In this document: one piece after another, positions 26,095-34,430 of the stretch
How the letters are laid out: the number at the start of each line of letters is the position of its first letter
How positions within the stretch are numbered: the first letter of the stretch is position 1
From: Roseibium salinum
GTDB lineage: Bacteria; Pseudomonadota; Alphaproteobacteria; Rhizobiales; Stappiaceae
Assembly: GCF_026240905.1 (NCBI RefSeq)
Contig: NZ_JAPEVI010000003.1
Coordinates: forward strand, 124,001 to 188,000
DNA length: 64,000 bases
Direction of reading: 5' to 3'
Notes under the pieces: generated by a model
What the model was told of the DNA's origin: nothing
Database searches by the model: none
What the model saw: the letters and a program-made list of their open reading frames with translations, nothing else
Position numbers and translations under genes: made by a program

Positions 26095-26279
26095 GCGAGT
26101 TCCTGAGTGGTCTTGTCCACCTCCGCCGCGGGTCCTGGGAAATGCTGGCATCCATCCTGATCGCCGTCGGCGTGGTCATGCTGATGCAGCCGCTGGTCCT
26201 GTGGGCCTACACCTATTCCTTCATCGTCACGCTGACCGGAACGGTGATGTTCATCGTCGTCAGCCACTTTCCGGAGTGA
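26091..26279 (+). CDS. Small membrane protein within sugar ABC operon
   Basis: This 62-residue protein has two hydrophobic segments (MLASILIAVGVVMLMQPLVLWAY and SFIVTLTGTVMFIVVSHF). It is embedded between the permease and the first ATPase gene with ATGA overlap on its left, so it is translated with them. By position it recalls GlpU, the small membrane protein of the Rhizobium glycerol importer GlpSTPQUV, but I cannot show homology. It may be an accessory subunit. Confidence 0.7.
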   Translation: MSEFLSGLVHLRRGSWEMLASILIAVGVVMLMQPLVLWAYTYSFIVTLTGTVMFIVVSHFPE

Positions 26280-26284
26280 CTGTC

Positions 26285-27382
26285 ATGGCAGAGATCGTAA
26301 TCAGAAACCTCAGGAAGGAGTTCGGGGATTTCACCGCCGTGCAGTCCTCCTCCTTCAAGATCGAGGACGGCGAGTTCTTCATGCTGCTCGGTCCGTCCGG
26401 CTGCGGAAAGACGACAACCCTGCGCATGATCGCCGGGCTGGAACTGCCCACTTCGGGGGAGATCTATATCGACGGCGAGGAGGTCGGCCGGAAGCCGGCC
26501 AGCAAACGCGACATCGCCTTCGTCTTCCAGATGTTCGCCCTTTATCCGCACATGAACGTGCGCAGGAACATCAGCTATCCGCTGGTCAGCCAGGGCATGC
26601 CCAGGGCGCAGGTTGCGGAAAAGGTCGAGGAGGTTTCCCGCATTCTCGGCATCGGGGACATTCTCGACCGGCCGGTCAGCGGGCTTTCGGGCGGAGACCG
26701 GCAGCGTGTCGCGCTCGGACGGGCGATCGTCCGCGACCCCAAGGCCTTCATGATGGACGAGCCGCTGGGGGCGCTGGATGCGGAGTTCCGCGAGCGCATG
26801 GCCGAGGAACTGCGGGCCCTGCACGACCGGATGCGGGCAACCACCGTCTACGTGACCCATGACCAGCTGGAAGCCATGCAGATGGGCGACAAGATCGTCG
26901 TCATGAACCACGGCGTGATCGAGCAGTTCGGCACGCCGCGGGACATCTATGACAAGCCGGCAAGCATGTTCGTCGCCGACTTCATCGGCTCGCCGCCGAT
27001 GAATTTCCTGAGGTTCCATGGCCAGGTCCAGCCCGGGTCCACCAGCGTGAAAATGCATCATGAGGACCTGGCCGTGCCGCGGCAGCAGGAGCCCTTCGAG
27101 GGCGACCTCGTCTACGGCATCCGGCCGGAGCATATTTCGCTGAGCGACAGCGGCACCTGCCGCGGCGAGGTGATCGCGGCGGAATATCTCGGCACCACGC
27201 AGATCGTCACGCTGGAAGCCGGCAATGGCGAGCTCAAGGCCCGGATCCCGTCGGACCAGCCGGTGCGCACGGGCGAGCATGTCGGCCTGGAATTCAACGG
27301 CGCCGCAGTCACCCTGTTCGACAATCAATCGGGCCGTGCCCTGCGCTCGGACCTCAATATGGGAGTGCTGGCGCATGTCTGA
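26285..27382 (+). CDS. Sugar ABC transporter ATP-binding protein, first copy
   Basis: This 365-residue ATPase has Walker A GPSGCGKT near residue 37, Q-loop FVFQMFALYPHM, Walker B AFMMDEP and the H-loop VTHDQ; a MalK-like regulatory C-terminal domain follows. The signature reads LSGGDRQR, where the usual Q is replaced by D. A second, different ATPase follows with an eight-base overlap, so the importer probably uses a heterodimeric ATPase pair, as in the Rhizobium glycerol importer GlpST. Confidence 0.93.
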   Translation: MAEIVIRNLRKEFGDFTAVQSSSFKIEDGEFFMLLGPSGCGKTTTLRMIAGLELPTSGEIYIDGEEVGRKPASKRDIAFVFQMFALYPHMNVRRNISYPLVSQGMPRAQVAEKVEEVSRILGIGDILDRPVSGLSGGDRQRVALGRAIVRDPKAFMMDEPLGALDAEFRERMAEELRALHDRMRATTVYVTHDQLEAMQMGDKIVVMNHGVIEQFGTPRDIYDKPASMFVADFIGSPPMNFLRFHGQVQPGSTSVKMHHEDLAVPRQQEPFEGDLVYGIRPEHISLSDSGTCRGEVIAAEYLGTTQIVTLEAGNGELKARIPSDQPVRTGEHVGLEFNGAAVTLFDNQSGRALRSDLNMGVLAHV

Positions 27383-28370
27383 GGTCAGGCTGTCCAATCT
27401 CACCAGGACCTTCGGGGAGACCGTTGCTGTCGATGAGGTGAGCATGACCGTCCCGAACGGCGCTTTCGTCACGCTGCTCGGCCCGACCGGGGCGGGCAAG
27501 ACCACCATTCTGCGGCTGATCGCCGGGCTGGAGCAGGCCGACCGGGGCGAGATCTTCATCGGCAGCCGGGCGGTTGCCGACGAGACGCCGGCGCAGCGCA
27601 ACGTGGCGATGGTGTTCCAGCAGTATTCGCTCTATCCGCATATGAGCGTGCGCGACAACCTGGCCTTTCCGCTGCGCTCGCCCTTGCTGAAAACCCCGGA
27701 AGCGCAGATCGAGCGCAAGGTGAACGAGGTCGCGGAAGTCCTCAGGATTTCCCACAAGCTCAACAACAAGGCGACCAATCTTTCCGGCGGCGAGATGCAG
27801 CGGGTTTCGATCGGCCGGGCCCTGGTGCGCGATCCGTCGATCTATCTGATGGACGAGCCCCTGAGTTCGCTGGATGCAAAACTCCGCTCGGACCTGCGCA
27901 TCGAGCTGAAGCGCGTACAGGAAAGTCTCGGCGCAACGCTGCTCTATGTCACCCATGACCAGATCGAGGCGATGACCATGGCAACCCATGTCGGGGTGCT
28001 CGATCACGGCCGGCTGGTACAGTTCGGCACACCGCGGGAGATCTACGAGAACCCGGTCAACCTCTATGTGGCCGGCCGGCTCGGCCAACCGCGCATCAAC
28101 GTGCTGCCGGCGGAGATGTTTGCCGGCGCGCCGGGCGGTGCCAGGACGATCGGCCTTCGGCCCGAACATATCGCGCAAGGCGAGGGCAAGTCCTCTACTG
28201 TGAAGCGGGTGGAGCACCTGGGCGACCAGATCCGCCTGCACCTGACCCTGGAGGGACATGACATCGTCACATTTTCGGACCCAAACAAGGATTACGAGCC
28301 GGGCGACATGGTCGCCATTCAGCCGCGCAATCCGCTTTTCTTCGACGCCGCCGGCGCACGTATTGCCTGA
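27375..28370 (+). CDS. Sugar ABC transporter ATP-binding protein, second copy
   Basis: This 331-residue ATPase has Walker A GPTGAGKT, Q-loop VFQQYSLYPHM, signature LSGGEMQR, Walker B IYLMDEP and H-loop VTHDQ. Its C-terminal regulatory domain is shorter than that of the first ATPase. It overlaps the first ATPase gene by eight bases and is followed after 11 bases by the dihydroxyacetone kinase gene. Two distinct ATPases in one operon suggest an asymmetric motor. Confidence 0.93.
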   Translation: MSEVRLSNLTRTFGETVAVDEVSMTVPNGAFVTLLGPTGAGKTTILRLIAGLEQADRGEIFIGSRAVADETPAQRNVAMVFQQYSLYPHMSVRDNLAFPLRSPLLKTPEAQIERKVNEVAEVLRISHKLNNKATNLSGGEMQRVSIGRALVRDPSIYLMDEPLSSLDAKLRSDLRIELKRVQESLGATLLYVTHDQIEAMTMATHVGVLDHGRLVQFGTPREIYENPVNLYVAGRLGQPRINVLPAEMFAGAPGGARTIGLRPEHIAQGEGKSSTVKRVEHLGDQIRLHLTLEGHDIVTFSDPNKDYEPGDMVAIQPRNPLFFDAAGARIA

Positions 28371-28381
28371 GGAGACGGGAC

Positions 28382-30031
28382 ATGAAGCAGTTCATCAATT
28401 CGAAGGAAACACTCGTCACCGAGGCGATCGACGGAACCCTGAGAACCGCCGGCGGACGGCTGGCGCGCCTCGACGGCTATCCGCATATCAAGGTGGTCGT
28501 CCGGGCCGACTGGGACAGATCGAAGGTGGCCCTCGTTTCCGGCGGCGGCTCCGGCCACGAGCCGAGCCATGCCGGGTTCGTCGGCCAGGGCATGCTGACG
28601 GCGGCCGTGTGCGGCGAGGTCTTTGCCTCGCCTTCGGTGGATGCGGTGCTGGCCGGCATTCTGGCGGTGACGGGCAAGGCGGGCTGCCTGCTGATCGTCA
28701 AGAACTACACCGGCGACCGGCTCAATTTCGGCCTGGCGGCGGAACGGGCGCGGGCCTTCGGGCTGAAGGTCAACATGGTGATCGTCGATGACGATGTCGC
28801 CCTGCCGGACCTGCCGCAGGCCCGCGGGGTCGCCGGGACGCTGTTCGTGCACAAGATCGCCGGCGCGCTGGCCGACCAGGGGGCGGATCTCGATACCGTC
28901 ACCGAAGCGGCCAAACGTGTGATCGGCGGCGCGATTTCCATCGGCATGTCGCTGGACACCTGCACCATTCCGGGGGCACCGAAGGAAGATCGGATCGGCC
29001 TGGGCAAGGCGGAACTCGGCCTTGGTATTCACGGCGAGGCCGGTGTCGAGCAGGTCGACTTCTCCAATGCCCGGGCCGCCATGGCGATGGTGGTCGACCG
29101 GCTAGAGCCGAATCTTTCACCCGGTCCCCATGTGGCGATCCTCAACAATCTCGGCGGCACGACGCCGCTGGAAATGGCGGTGCTCGCCGAGGAACTGACC
29201 CTGTCGCGGATCGGCGGGCGGATCCGCTGGCTGATCGGCCCGGCGGCGCTGATGACCTCGCTCGACATGCACGGCTTCTCCGTGTCCCTGTTGCCGGTCA
29301 GCAAGGCGGACGAGGCGGCCCTCCAGGCGCCGGTGGCGCCCTGGGCCTGGCCAGGCTGCCTTGCGCTCGGTCCGGTCTCCGTGCTGCCCCTGCCGGACGG
29401 GCTGACGCCGATCCGGCCGCTGCCGTCGAAAGACCCGGAGACGCGCGCCTTCATCGAGCGCTGTTGCAACATCCTCATCGAGGCGGAAGACGATCTGAAT
29501 GTGCTCGATCTGAAATCCGGGGACGGGGACACCGGCAGCACGCTGGCAACGGCAGCGCGTGCGCTGATCCGCGCCCTCGACCGTCTGCCGCTCGCCGATC
29601 TCACCCAGCTTTACCGGGCGATCGGCCTGGAACTCAGCCAGACCATGGGCGGATCGTCCGGGGTGCTGCTGGCAATCTTCTTTGCCGCCGCGGGCGATGC
29701 CTCGTCCAGCGGTCGGGATGCGATCGGCGCCCTCAAGGCCGGGCTTGACCGGATCATGCAGGTGGGCGGCGCCCAGCCGGGCGACCGGACCATGATCGAC
29801 GCCCTGCTGCCGGCGCTGAATGCCCTCGAAAATGGCATCGGGGCCGCGGCGCGGGAAGCCCGGCAGGGCGCCGACGCCACGGCCCGGATCACCCGGGCGC
29901 GCGCGGGCAGGGCGTCCTACGTCTCCGAGGCCAGCCTGTCAGGCCACAACGACCCGGGCGCCGAAGCCGTTGCGCGCCTCTTCGAGCAGCTTGCCGATCA
30001 ACCGGCTCTGTTATCCTCCCGGACCGCTTGA
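28382..30031 (+). CDS. Dihydroxyacetone kinase, single-chain ATP-dependent (DhaK-DhaL)
   Basis: This 549-residue kinase phosphorylates dihydroxyacetone or a related short ketose, using ATP. The N-terminal DhaK domain (residues about 1-330) has GGGSGHEPSHAGFVGQGML and the active-site histidine in LGIHGEAGVEQ. The C-terminal DhaL domain (about 350-545) has the Mg-ATP motif DLKSGDGDTGSTL and MGGSSGVLLAIFF. It is the last gene of the operon and would trap the imported substrate as a phosphate. Homologues in other polyol operons act on C4 ketoses, so the true substrate may be L-erythrulose or dihydroxyacetone; that choice is not made by sequence. Confidence 0.92.
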   Translation: MKQFINSKETLVTEAIDGTLRTAGGRLARLDGYPHIKVVVRADWDRSKVALVSGGGSGHEPSHAGFVGQGMLTAAVCGEVFASPSVDAVLAGILAVTGKAGCLLIVKNYTGDRLNFGLAAERARAFGLKVNMVIVDDDVALPDLPQARGVAGTLFVHKIAGALADQGADLDTVTEAAKRVIGGAISIGMSLDTCTIPGAPKEDRIGLGKAELGLGIHGEAGVEQVDFSNARAAMAMVVDRLEPNLSPGPHVAILNNLGGTTPLEMAVLAEELTLSRIGGRIRWLIGPAALMTSLDMHGFSVSLLPVSKADEAALQAPVAPWAWPGCLALGPVSVLPLPDGLTPIRPLPSKDPETRAFIERCCNILIEAEDDLNVLDLKSGDGDTGSTLATAARALIRALDRLPLADLTQLYRAIGLELSQTMGGSSGVLLAIFFAAAGDASSSGRDAIGALKAGLDRIMQVGGAQPGDRTMIDALLPALNALENGIGAAAREARQGADATARITRARAGRASYVSEASLSGHNDPGAEAVARLFEQLADQPALLSSRTA

Positions 30032-30041
30032 GCGGCACCTT

Positions 30042-30079
30042 CCGGCAGACCGTCCAGCACGGACGGTCTGCCGGTTTTT
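30042..30079 (+). terminator. Rho-independent terminator after DhaKL
   Basis: A 14-bp perfect stem, CCGGCAGACCGTCC (30042-30055) and its complement (30061-30074), with a five-base loop and a TTTTT run at 30075-30079. It ends the sugar transport operon. Confidence 0.9.
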
Positions 30080-30183
30080 CTTGCCGTCAGAAATGCGGGT
30101 GGACGCGGGCGGTAAGCGCTGAATTGGTGCGCTTTCAGCGGTTCTGAAGAAAGACGCGACCGAGCCGCCTGGCCACTGGCACC

Positions 30184-30293
30184 CCCTCATCCTGAGGAAG
30201 CGCGGAGCGCTCTCTCGAAGGGTGGGCCGCTTGCTCTTGAGTATGCCGCCCATCCTTCGAGACGGACCTTGCGGTCCTCCTCAGGATGAGGGG
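30184..30293. repeat. Rhizobiales-type intergenic palindrome, copy A
   Basis: This about 110-base element begins CCCCTCATCCTGAGGA and ends in its complement TCCTCAGGATGAGGGG, with inner pairs CTTCGAGA / TCTCGAAG. The same structure occurs at 32031-32144 and 48064-48170, and as a partial copy near 40123-40182. It is a dispersed extragenic palindrome. Bases 30294-30352 hold nothing else. Confidence 0.85.
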
Positions 30294-30352
30294 TTGTGGG
30301 TATCAGGGCTTCACAGAAAACTTTTTAAGACCAACAGCTTATTCTGAGGCTC

Positions 30353-30808
30353 TCAGAGCTGTGGCAGCTTCCTTTCCAAATTGTCCAGGCCCAGTTCCGT
30401 GCCGCGGATGCGTTCCTCGACTTCCTGGAGGCCATCGAGCATGGCGACCTGTTCGGTATAGGTCATCAGGGTCTTTTCGCCCCTCGGCTGAAAGGTGATC
30501 GTGACGAGCGACGCGGACAGACGCCTGTCGCCGACATGCATGCTGTAGCCGAAGAGGATGCGGTGATCGGGGACGACGTCGAAATAGTGGGCGAGGTAGA
30601 GATGATCCTCGCCGCCGAGCAGGCGGACGCGGTTGATTTCCGATCCGCCGGGACGGCAGTCGAGAGAATACTCGGCCGTCTCCATACGCTCGTCACAGGA
30701 GAACCATTGCCGTTTGGCCTCCGCCTGGCTGAAGGCACGGAAGCAACGTGCCGGCTCGCCGTTCAGCATCCGATGGATCACGAAGCTGGTATGGTCAACG
30801 CTGCGCAT
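30353..30808 (-). CDS. SRPBCC/AHSA1 domain protein
   Basis: This 151-residue protein has the AHSA1-type SRPBCC fold: VIHRMLNGEPARCFRAFSQAEAKRQWFSCDER, then SLDCRPGGSEINRVRL, and the C-terminal helix GLQEVEERIRGTELGLDNLERKL. ATG at 30808 follows GGAGGA. It overlaps the ArsR gene by 14 bases. It forms a second ArsR-SRPBCC pair in the window, unlike in detail to the one at 14396-15126. Confidence 0.88.
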   Translation of the reverse strand: MRSVDHTSFVIHRMLNGEPARCFRAFSQAEAKRQWFSCDERMETAEYSLDCRPGGSEINRVRLLGGEDHLYLAHYFDVVPDHRILFGYSMHVGDRRLSASLVTITFQPRGEKTLMTYTEQVAMLDGLQEVEERIRGTELGLDNLERKLPQL

Positions 30809-31169
30809 CCGGTTCCTCCGTTTCGTCTCCTTCGGACCTGGCAAGAAATTCGTCCAGCCGGTCGAACTGCAGATTGAGGACGCGCTTGCGCTCCGCCACC
30901 CATTTCTCGACATCCCGGAAGGCCGTCGGGGAAAGACGGAAGGTCCTGACCCGGCCGGTCTTTTCCGAATGAACGATGCGGGCGTCCTCAAGCACGCCGA
31001 GGTGTTTGACCGCCGAGGGCAGGGCAAGGTGAAGCGGCCCGGCGATTTCCTTGACCGACAGTGCACCCTCCGACAGACGTTCGATCATGTCCCGCCGGCG
31101 CGCGTCCGACAAGGCAAAGAAGATCGCATCGAGACGGGCCGGCTCAGCAGAGGAGGCGAGATCAGGCAT
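30795..31169 (-). CDS. ArsR-family transcriptional regulator
   Basis: This 124-residue winged-helix regulator has FFALSDARRRDMIERLSEGALSVKEIAGPLHLALPSAVKHLGVLEDARIV, the ArsR DNA-binding unit, without a metal-binding cysteine pair. It overlaps the glutathione transferase gene by eight bases and the SRPBCC gene by 14. Two GTTTC-N8-GAAAC palindromes precede the operon, probably its operators. Confidence 0.9.
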   Translation of the reverse strand: MPDLASSAEPARLDAIFFALSDARRRDMIERLSEGALSVKEIAGPLHLALPSAVKHLGVLEDARIVHSEKTGRVRTFRLSPTAFRDVEKWVAERKRVLNLQFDRLDEFLARSEGDETEEPDAQR

Positions 31170-31848
31170 CGCTCAGCTCCAGGAACCGTGCAGGCATCTG
31201 ATCGCGATACGGGAACATGTCGAAATAGGGCCGTGCCTCGATCAGCACGCGGCGGACGGAGGGGCGTTCGAGCAGGCGCTCGAAATAGGCCTGAAGGTTG
31301 CCGTGCCGGTCCGAAAAAGGCACCAGGATGCCGGCATAGAAGAGAGCCGGGGCGGCGGCGGCATCGGCCAGGGTGAATGCCTCGCCGGTGATCCAGGTCT
31401 CGCCCGCCAGCTGCTTCTCGATCATGTCATAGGCGGTGGCAAGCCGCCGTCTGGCATCCTCCACGCCGGCGGGATCGCGGGCTTCTTCCGGCCGGATCCG
31501 GTCCACCACGATTTTCTGAACATGCTCCTGGACGTAGTGGTCGAAGATCCTGTCCCACAGGCGGGCGTCCAGGCAAATGTCCGGGTCGTCGGGCAGCATC
31601 GGCGTGGCTCCCGGATAATGGCGGTCGAGATATTCGATAATGATCGAGCTTTCCGGAACGACCTTGCCGCGCTCGCGGTCCTTCAGGACCGGCATCTTGC
31701 CGACCGGCCAGAGCTGGTAGAAGCGCGCACGGCCGTCCGGATCCATCAGATCGACGATATGCGCCTCGAACGGTGTCCCGGCTTCATAGAGCGGGATGAG
31801 CACCTTGTGACAGAAGGATGCGAGCGGGTGGTAGTGGAGTTCGAGCAT
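31162..31848 (-). CDS. Glutathione S-transferase family protein
   Basis: This 228-residue cytosolic protein has the thioredoxin-like N-terminal domain (LHYHPLASFCHKVLIPLYEAG...PVGKMPVLKD...PESSIIIEYLD, the ESxxI glutathione contact) and the helical C-terminal domain with FTLADAAAAPALFY, the DxA capping motif. It heads the operon GST-ArsR-SRPBCC. The likely role is conjugation or dehalogenation of small electrophiles; substrate unknown. Confidence 0.9.
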   Translation of the reverse strand: MLELHYHPLASFCHKVLIPLYEAGTPFEAHIVDLMDPDGRARFYQLWPVGKMPVLKDRERGKVVPESSIIIEYLDRHYPGATPMLPDDPDICLDARLWDRIFDHYVQEHVQKIVVDRIRPEEARDPAGVEDARRRLATAYDMIEKQLAGETWITGEAFTLADAAAAPALFYAGILVPFSDRHGNLQAYFERLLERPSVRRVLIEARPYFDMFPYRDQMPARFLELSDA

Positions 31849-31873
31849 CTGCGGTTTCCTCTGATCAGAAAAG

Positions 31874-31940
31874 GTTTCCGTTGACAGAAACTATTTCGAC
31901 AGGAGGCGGGAGTCAATAAACAGTTTCTGTTTATGGAAAC
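31874..31940. promoter_or_regulatory. Pair of predicted ArsR operators (GTTTC-N8-GAAAC)
   Basis: GTTTC (31874-31878) pairs with GAAAC (31887-31891), and GTTTC (31923-31927) pairs with GAAAC (31936-31940), both with eight-base spacers. They sit just upstream of the GST start. Confidence 0.6.
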
Positions 31941-32030
31941 TTTTAGGGCTGATCAAGGAATTCCGGAAGCTTTTTTGTCTTGTCAGGGACATCCAAGCCA
32001 GAGGCGGAGTTCATACGGTCCTGCAAAACC

Positions 32031-32144
32031 ACCCTCATCCTGAGGAGCGAGCTTGCTCGCGTCTCGAAGGATGGGCCGCTTGCTCCGAGTATGCCGCCCA
32101 TGCTTCGAGACGGTCCTGACGGACCTCCTCAGCATGAGGAGGGT
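32031..32144. repeat. Rhizobiales-type intergenic palindrome, copy B
   Basis: Begins ACCCTCATCCTGAGGAG and ends CTCCTCAGCATGAGG AGGGT, with the inner CGTCTCGAAGGATGGGC and GCTTCGAGACGG pair. Same family as copies A and D. It lies between the GST operon promoter and the TetR gene end. Confidence 0.85.
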
Positions 32145-32173
32145 GGGGAGGCGAAACTGGTGCTTGATTGCGC

Positions 32174-32731
32174 TCAAGCCTGCAGCCAGCCGGTCACGAG
32201 ATCCAGCTTCTGCTTATTGGAAAGGCCCTGGTCCTCAAGATCCGTCCAGGTGGGAAAATGGAGAACGTGGCGGATGGTCGGGCCGATGTGGTCCGTGTCG
32301 GCAGCATCGTCGAAGGCCGCAATCAGGTCGTCTGCGATGGTGCCCAGGAAGGCGGCGACGTCCGCCATCGGCTGCTGCAGGGCGGGCACTTCCGAGACGT
32401 CCCGGAAGGACACCGTCCACATTGCCCGGGTGCGGGAATAATAGTCGTAGAACGCCGCGACGGCCGTGCGGAATTTCTCGACCGGTTCGCTGATTTCGGC
32501 CCAGTCGGCCGGGTCGGGCGGCGGATTGAGAGACAGCCACTGGGAGGTGCAGGCCTGAAAGACCGCCGTCTCGTCGGGAAAGTGGCGGTAGACGGTGAGC
32601 CTTTGCACGCCGGCCCGTTCCGCAATGGCGCTGATCGAGGTGTTTCTGGGCCCGATTTCCTCGTGCAGGTGCATCGTCGCTTCAACGATTTTCTGGCGCG
32701 TTTCCGCCTGGGATTTCGCGCGCTCGGACAT
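32174..32731 (-). CDS. TetR-family transcriptional regulator
   Basis: This 185-residue regulator has the TetR helix-turn-helix at residues about 10-58 (ETRQKIVEATMHLHEEIGPRNTSISAIAERAGVQRLTVYRHFPDE). The ligand domain is not diagnostic. It is divergent from a metallo-beta-lactamase-fold hydrolase. Two related palindromes, one next to each start, suggest that it represses both. Confidence 0.9.
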   Translation of the reverse strand: MSERAKSQAETRQKIVEATMHLHEEIGPRNTSISAIAERAGVQRLTVYRHFPDETAVFQACTSQWLSLNPPPDPADWAEISEPVEKFRTAVAAFYDYYSRTRAMWTVSFRDVSEVPALQQPMADVAAFLGTIADDLIAAFDDAADTDHIGPTIRHVLHFPTWTDLEDQGLSNKQKLDLVTGWLQA

Positions 32732-32757
32732 CTTGTAGGACCGTTTTTCTTCATTCA

Positions 32758-32839
32758 GTAAACATATCTGTTCACTTAATTGTTGACAAGAGAATTCCGT
32801 GCGTCTAGGTACTCAATTCAAATGAACATGATTGTTTAC
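32758..32839. promoter_or_regulatory. Two predicted TetR operators (GTAAACA-N4-TGTTCAC type) in divergent promoter
   Basis: GTAAACA-TATC-TGTTCAC at 32758-32775 and ATGAACA-TGAT-TGTTTAC at 32822-32839 are near inverse copies of each other. Each lies near the start of one divergent gene. Confidence 0.6.
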
Positions 32840-32860
32840 TGAATATGAAAGGACATCATC

Positions 32861-33661
32861 ATGTCTGACCATCCCACGATGCTCGGCGCGCAGCGCGTCA
32901 GCGACCAGTGGAGTGTGCTTGCCTCCTGGTTTCCCGTGCCCGGCATGGGCGGCCTGCCCGTCAACAGCTTCCTCCTGAAGGGAAGCGAGCCACTGCTCAT
33001 CGATACCGGTCTTAGCATGCTGGGCGATGCTTTCGTCACGGCCCTGGAGAGCGAGATCGATCCCGAAGAGCTCTCCTGGATCTGGGTGAGCCACATGGAT
33101 GCCGACCATGTCGGCAATCTCGCCCGCGTCCTGGAGATTGCGCCGAAGGCGAAGGTGGTCACGAATTTCCTCGGCATGGGCAAGATGAACCTTGCCGGGC
33201 TGGACGTCTCGCGGGTGCATCTGCTCAATCCTGGGGACTGTCTCGAGCTGTCCGACCGCAGGCTCAGGCCGCTTCGCCCGCCCTATTACGATGCGCCGGA
33301 GACGATCGGCTTCTTCGATGACAGGGACAGAATGTTCTTTGCCGCCGATTCCTTCGGCGCCCTGCTGCCGGAACCGGTTGCCGACCTCCGGGAGGTTGCC
33401 GACGACACCCTTCGGGACGGACTGGTCGGCTGGTCGTCGATCGATGCGCCCTGGCTGACTTCGGTCGACCAGGCAACGCTCGGGCGCACCTTAAAGAGCA
33501 TCGAGCGGCTGGATCCGGAGGCCGTTCTTTCAGGGCACCTGCCGCTCGCCCGCAAGGGAGCGGGGCAGCTTACGCATCATGTCGCCAACGCTTATTGCCG
33601 CGGCGCCAATTCAGACCTCGATCCCCTCGCGATAGAGCATATCGAAGCCGCCTTCGCGTGA
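32861..33661 (+). CDS. Metallo-beta-lactamase-fold hydrolase (flavodiiron/ODP-like)
   Basis: This 266-residue protein has the MBL fold: LLIDTGLS, the metal motif SHMDADHVGN, a later FFAADSFGALLP aspartate strand and LSGHLPLARKG. The metal motif is H-x-D-x-D-H, where the second histidine of the classical HxHxDH is an acidic residue, as in the oxygen-binding diiron (ODP/flavodiiron) subgroup. No flavodoxin domain is attached. It could be a redox or detoxification enzyme; the substrate is unknown. Divergent TetR gene upstream is its probable regulator. Confidence 0.85.
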   Translation: MSDHPTMLGAQRVSDQWSVLASWFPVPGMGGLPVNSFLLKGSEPLLIDTGLSMLGDAFVTALESEIDPEELSWIWVSHMDADHVGNLARVLEIAPKAKVVTNFLGMGKMNLAGLDVSRVHLLNPGDCLELSDRRLRPLRPPYYDAPETIGFFDDRDRMFFAADSFGALLPEPVADLREVADDTLRDGLVGWSSIDAPWLTSVDQATLGRTLKSIERLDPEAVLSGHLPLARKGAGQLTHHVANAYCRGANSDLDPLAIEHIEAAFA

Positions 33662-33691
33662 GGAAACCGGCTCTGGGAAAAGGATGGAACC

Positions 33692-33847
33692 GTGAATCGC
33701 TTACTGACGATCGTCCCCCGGAAGTTCCGCCGGCGGACCGAGATCCGGCGCAATGAATTCGCGCTTGCGCGGATGCCCGAGTATCTCCTGAAGGATATCG
33801 GCGTCACGCGCAGCGAAATCGGACGCCGATACAGGCAAGCCGGCTGA
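33692..33847 (+). CDS. DUF1127 small basic protein
   Basis: This 51-residue basic protein begins at GTG with an AAGGATGG ribosome site upstream. The sequence MNRLLTIVPRKFRRRTEIRR...LARMPEYLLKDIGVTRSEIGRR carries the DUF1127 core (LKDIGVTRSEI). In alphaproteobacteria, such arginine-rich small proteins affect phosphate and RNA metabolism in some species, but no function can be assigned here. It lies 30 bases after the MBL gene. Confidence 0.85.
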   Translation: MNRLLTIVPRKFRRRTEIRRNEFALARMPEYLLKDIGVTRSEIGRRYRQAG

Positions 33848-33986
33848 GCGGCCTGCGCGCCTCCAATCCCGACAAATCCGCAGTCCCGCGACTGCTTCCT
33901 TCCGGCAGAAAGCGATGCCGGGAACACCCCCGGTCTGTCCGCAGCCTCGCCTGCGGAAGCCGGACAACCCACGAAAGGACCTTGAA

Positions 33987-34424
33987 ATGCACACGCAAAC
34001 CGACATCAACCGCCGCACCGTCCAGCGGTTCCTGACCGGAACCCATTCGCGTAACATCGAGGATGTTGCCGTCATCGATGAAACCGTTGCCGATACGATC
34101 ACCTGCCACGGGTTCCCGGGCTTCGTGATTGAGGATCACGAGAGCTACAAGAATTTTTTCCGGGTCTTCCGGCAGTCCTTTTCCGATATGGACTGGACGG
34201 TGCATGCGCTGATCGCCGACGAGACCCATGTCTGCGCCCGCTGGGAAATCACCGCGACCTTCAGCGGGGATTTTGCCGGGGTGAAGGCGGACGGCCGGCG
34301 GGTCACGTTCGACGGCATGGTGCTCTACCGGATGGAGCGCGGGCTGATTGCCGAGACCTGGCTGCAGATCAACGAGATGCAGCTCCTGACCGCGATCGGC
34401 GCCATTCCGGCGCTCGCGGCCTGA
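33987..34424 (+). CDS. SnoaL-like/NTF2-fold polyketide cyclase-type protein
   Basis: This 145-residue protein fits the SnoaL/ester-cyclase branch of the NTF2 fold: VQRFLTGTHSRNIEDVAVIDETVADTITCHGFPGF, EDHESYKNFFRVFRQSFSDMDWTVHALIADETHVCARW and TFDGMVLYRMERGLIAETWLQINE. ATG at 33987 follows GAAAGGAC. Members are single-domain enzymes or binding proteins of unknown substrate. Tail to tail with the iron-transport operon, with a hairpin between. Confidence 0.85.
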   Translation: MHTQTDINRRTVQRFLTGTHSRNIEDVAVIDETVADTITCHGFPGFVIEDHESYKNFFRVFRQSFSDMDWTVHALIADETHVCARWEITATFSGDFAGVKADGRRVTFDGMVLYRMERGLIAETWLQINEMQLLTAIGAIPALAA

Positions 34425-34430
34425 ACAGCG

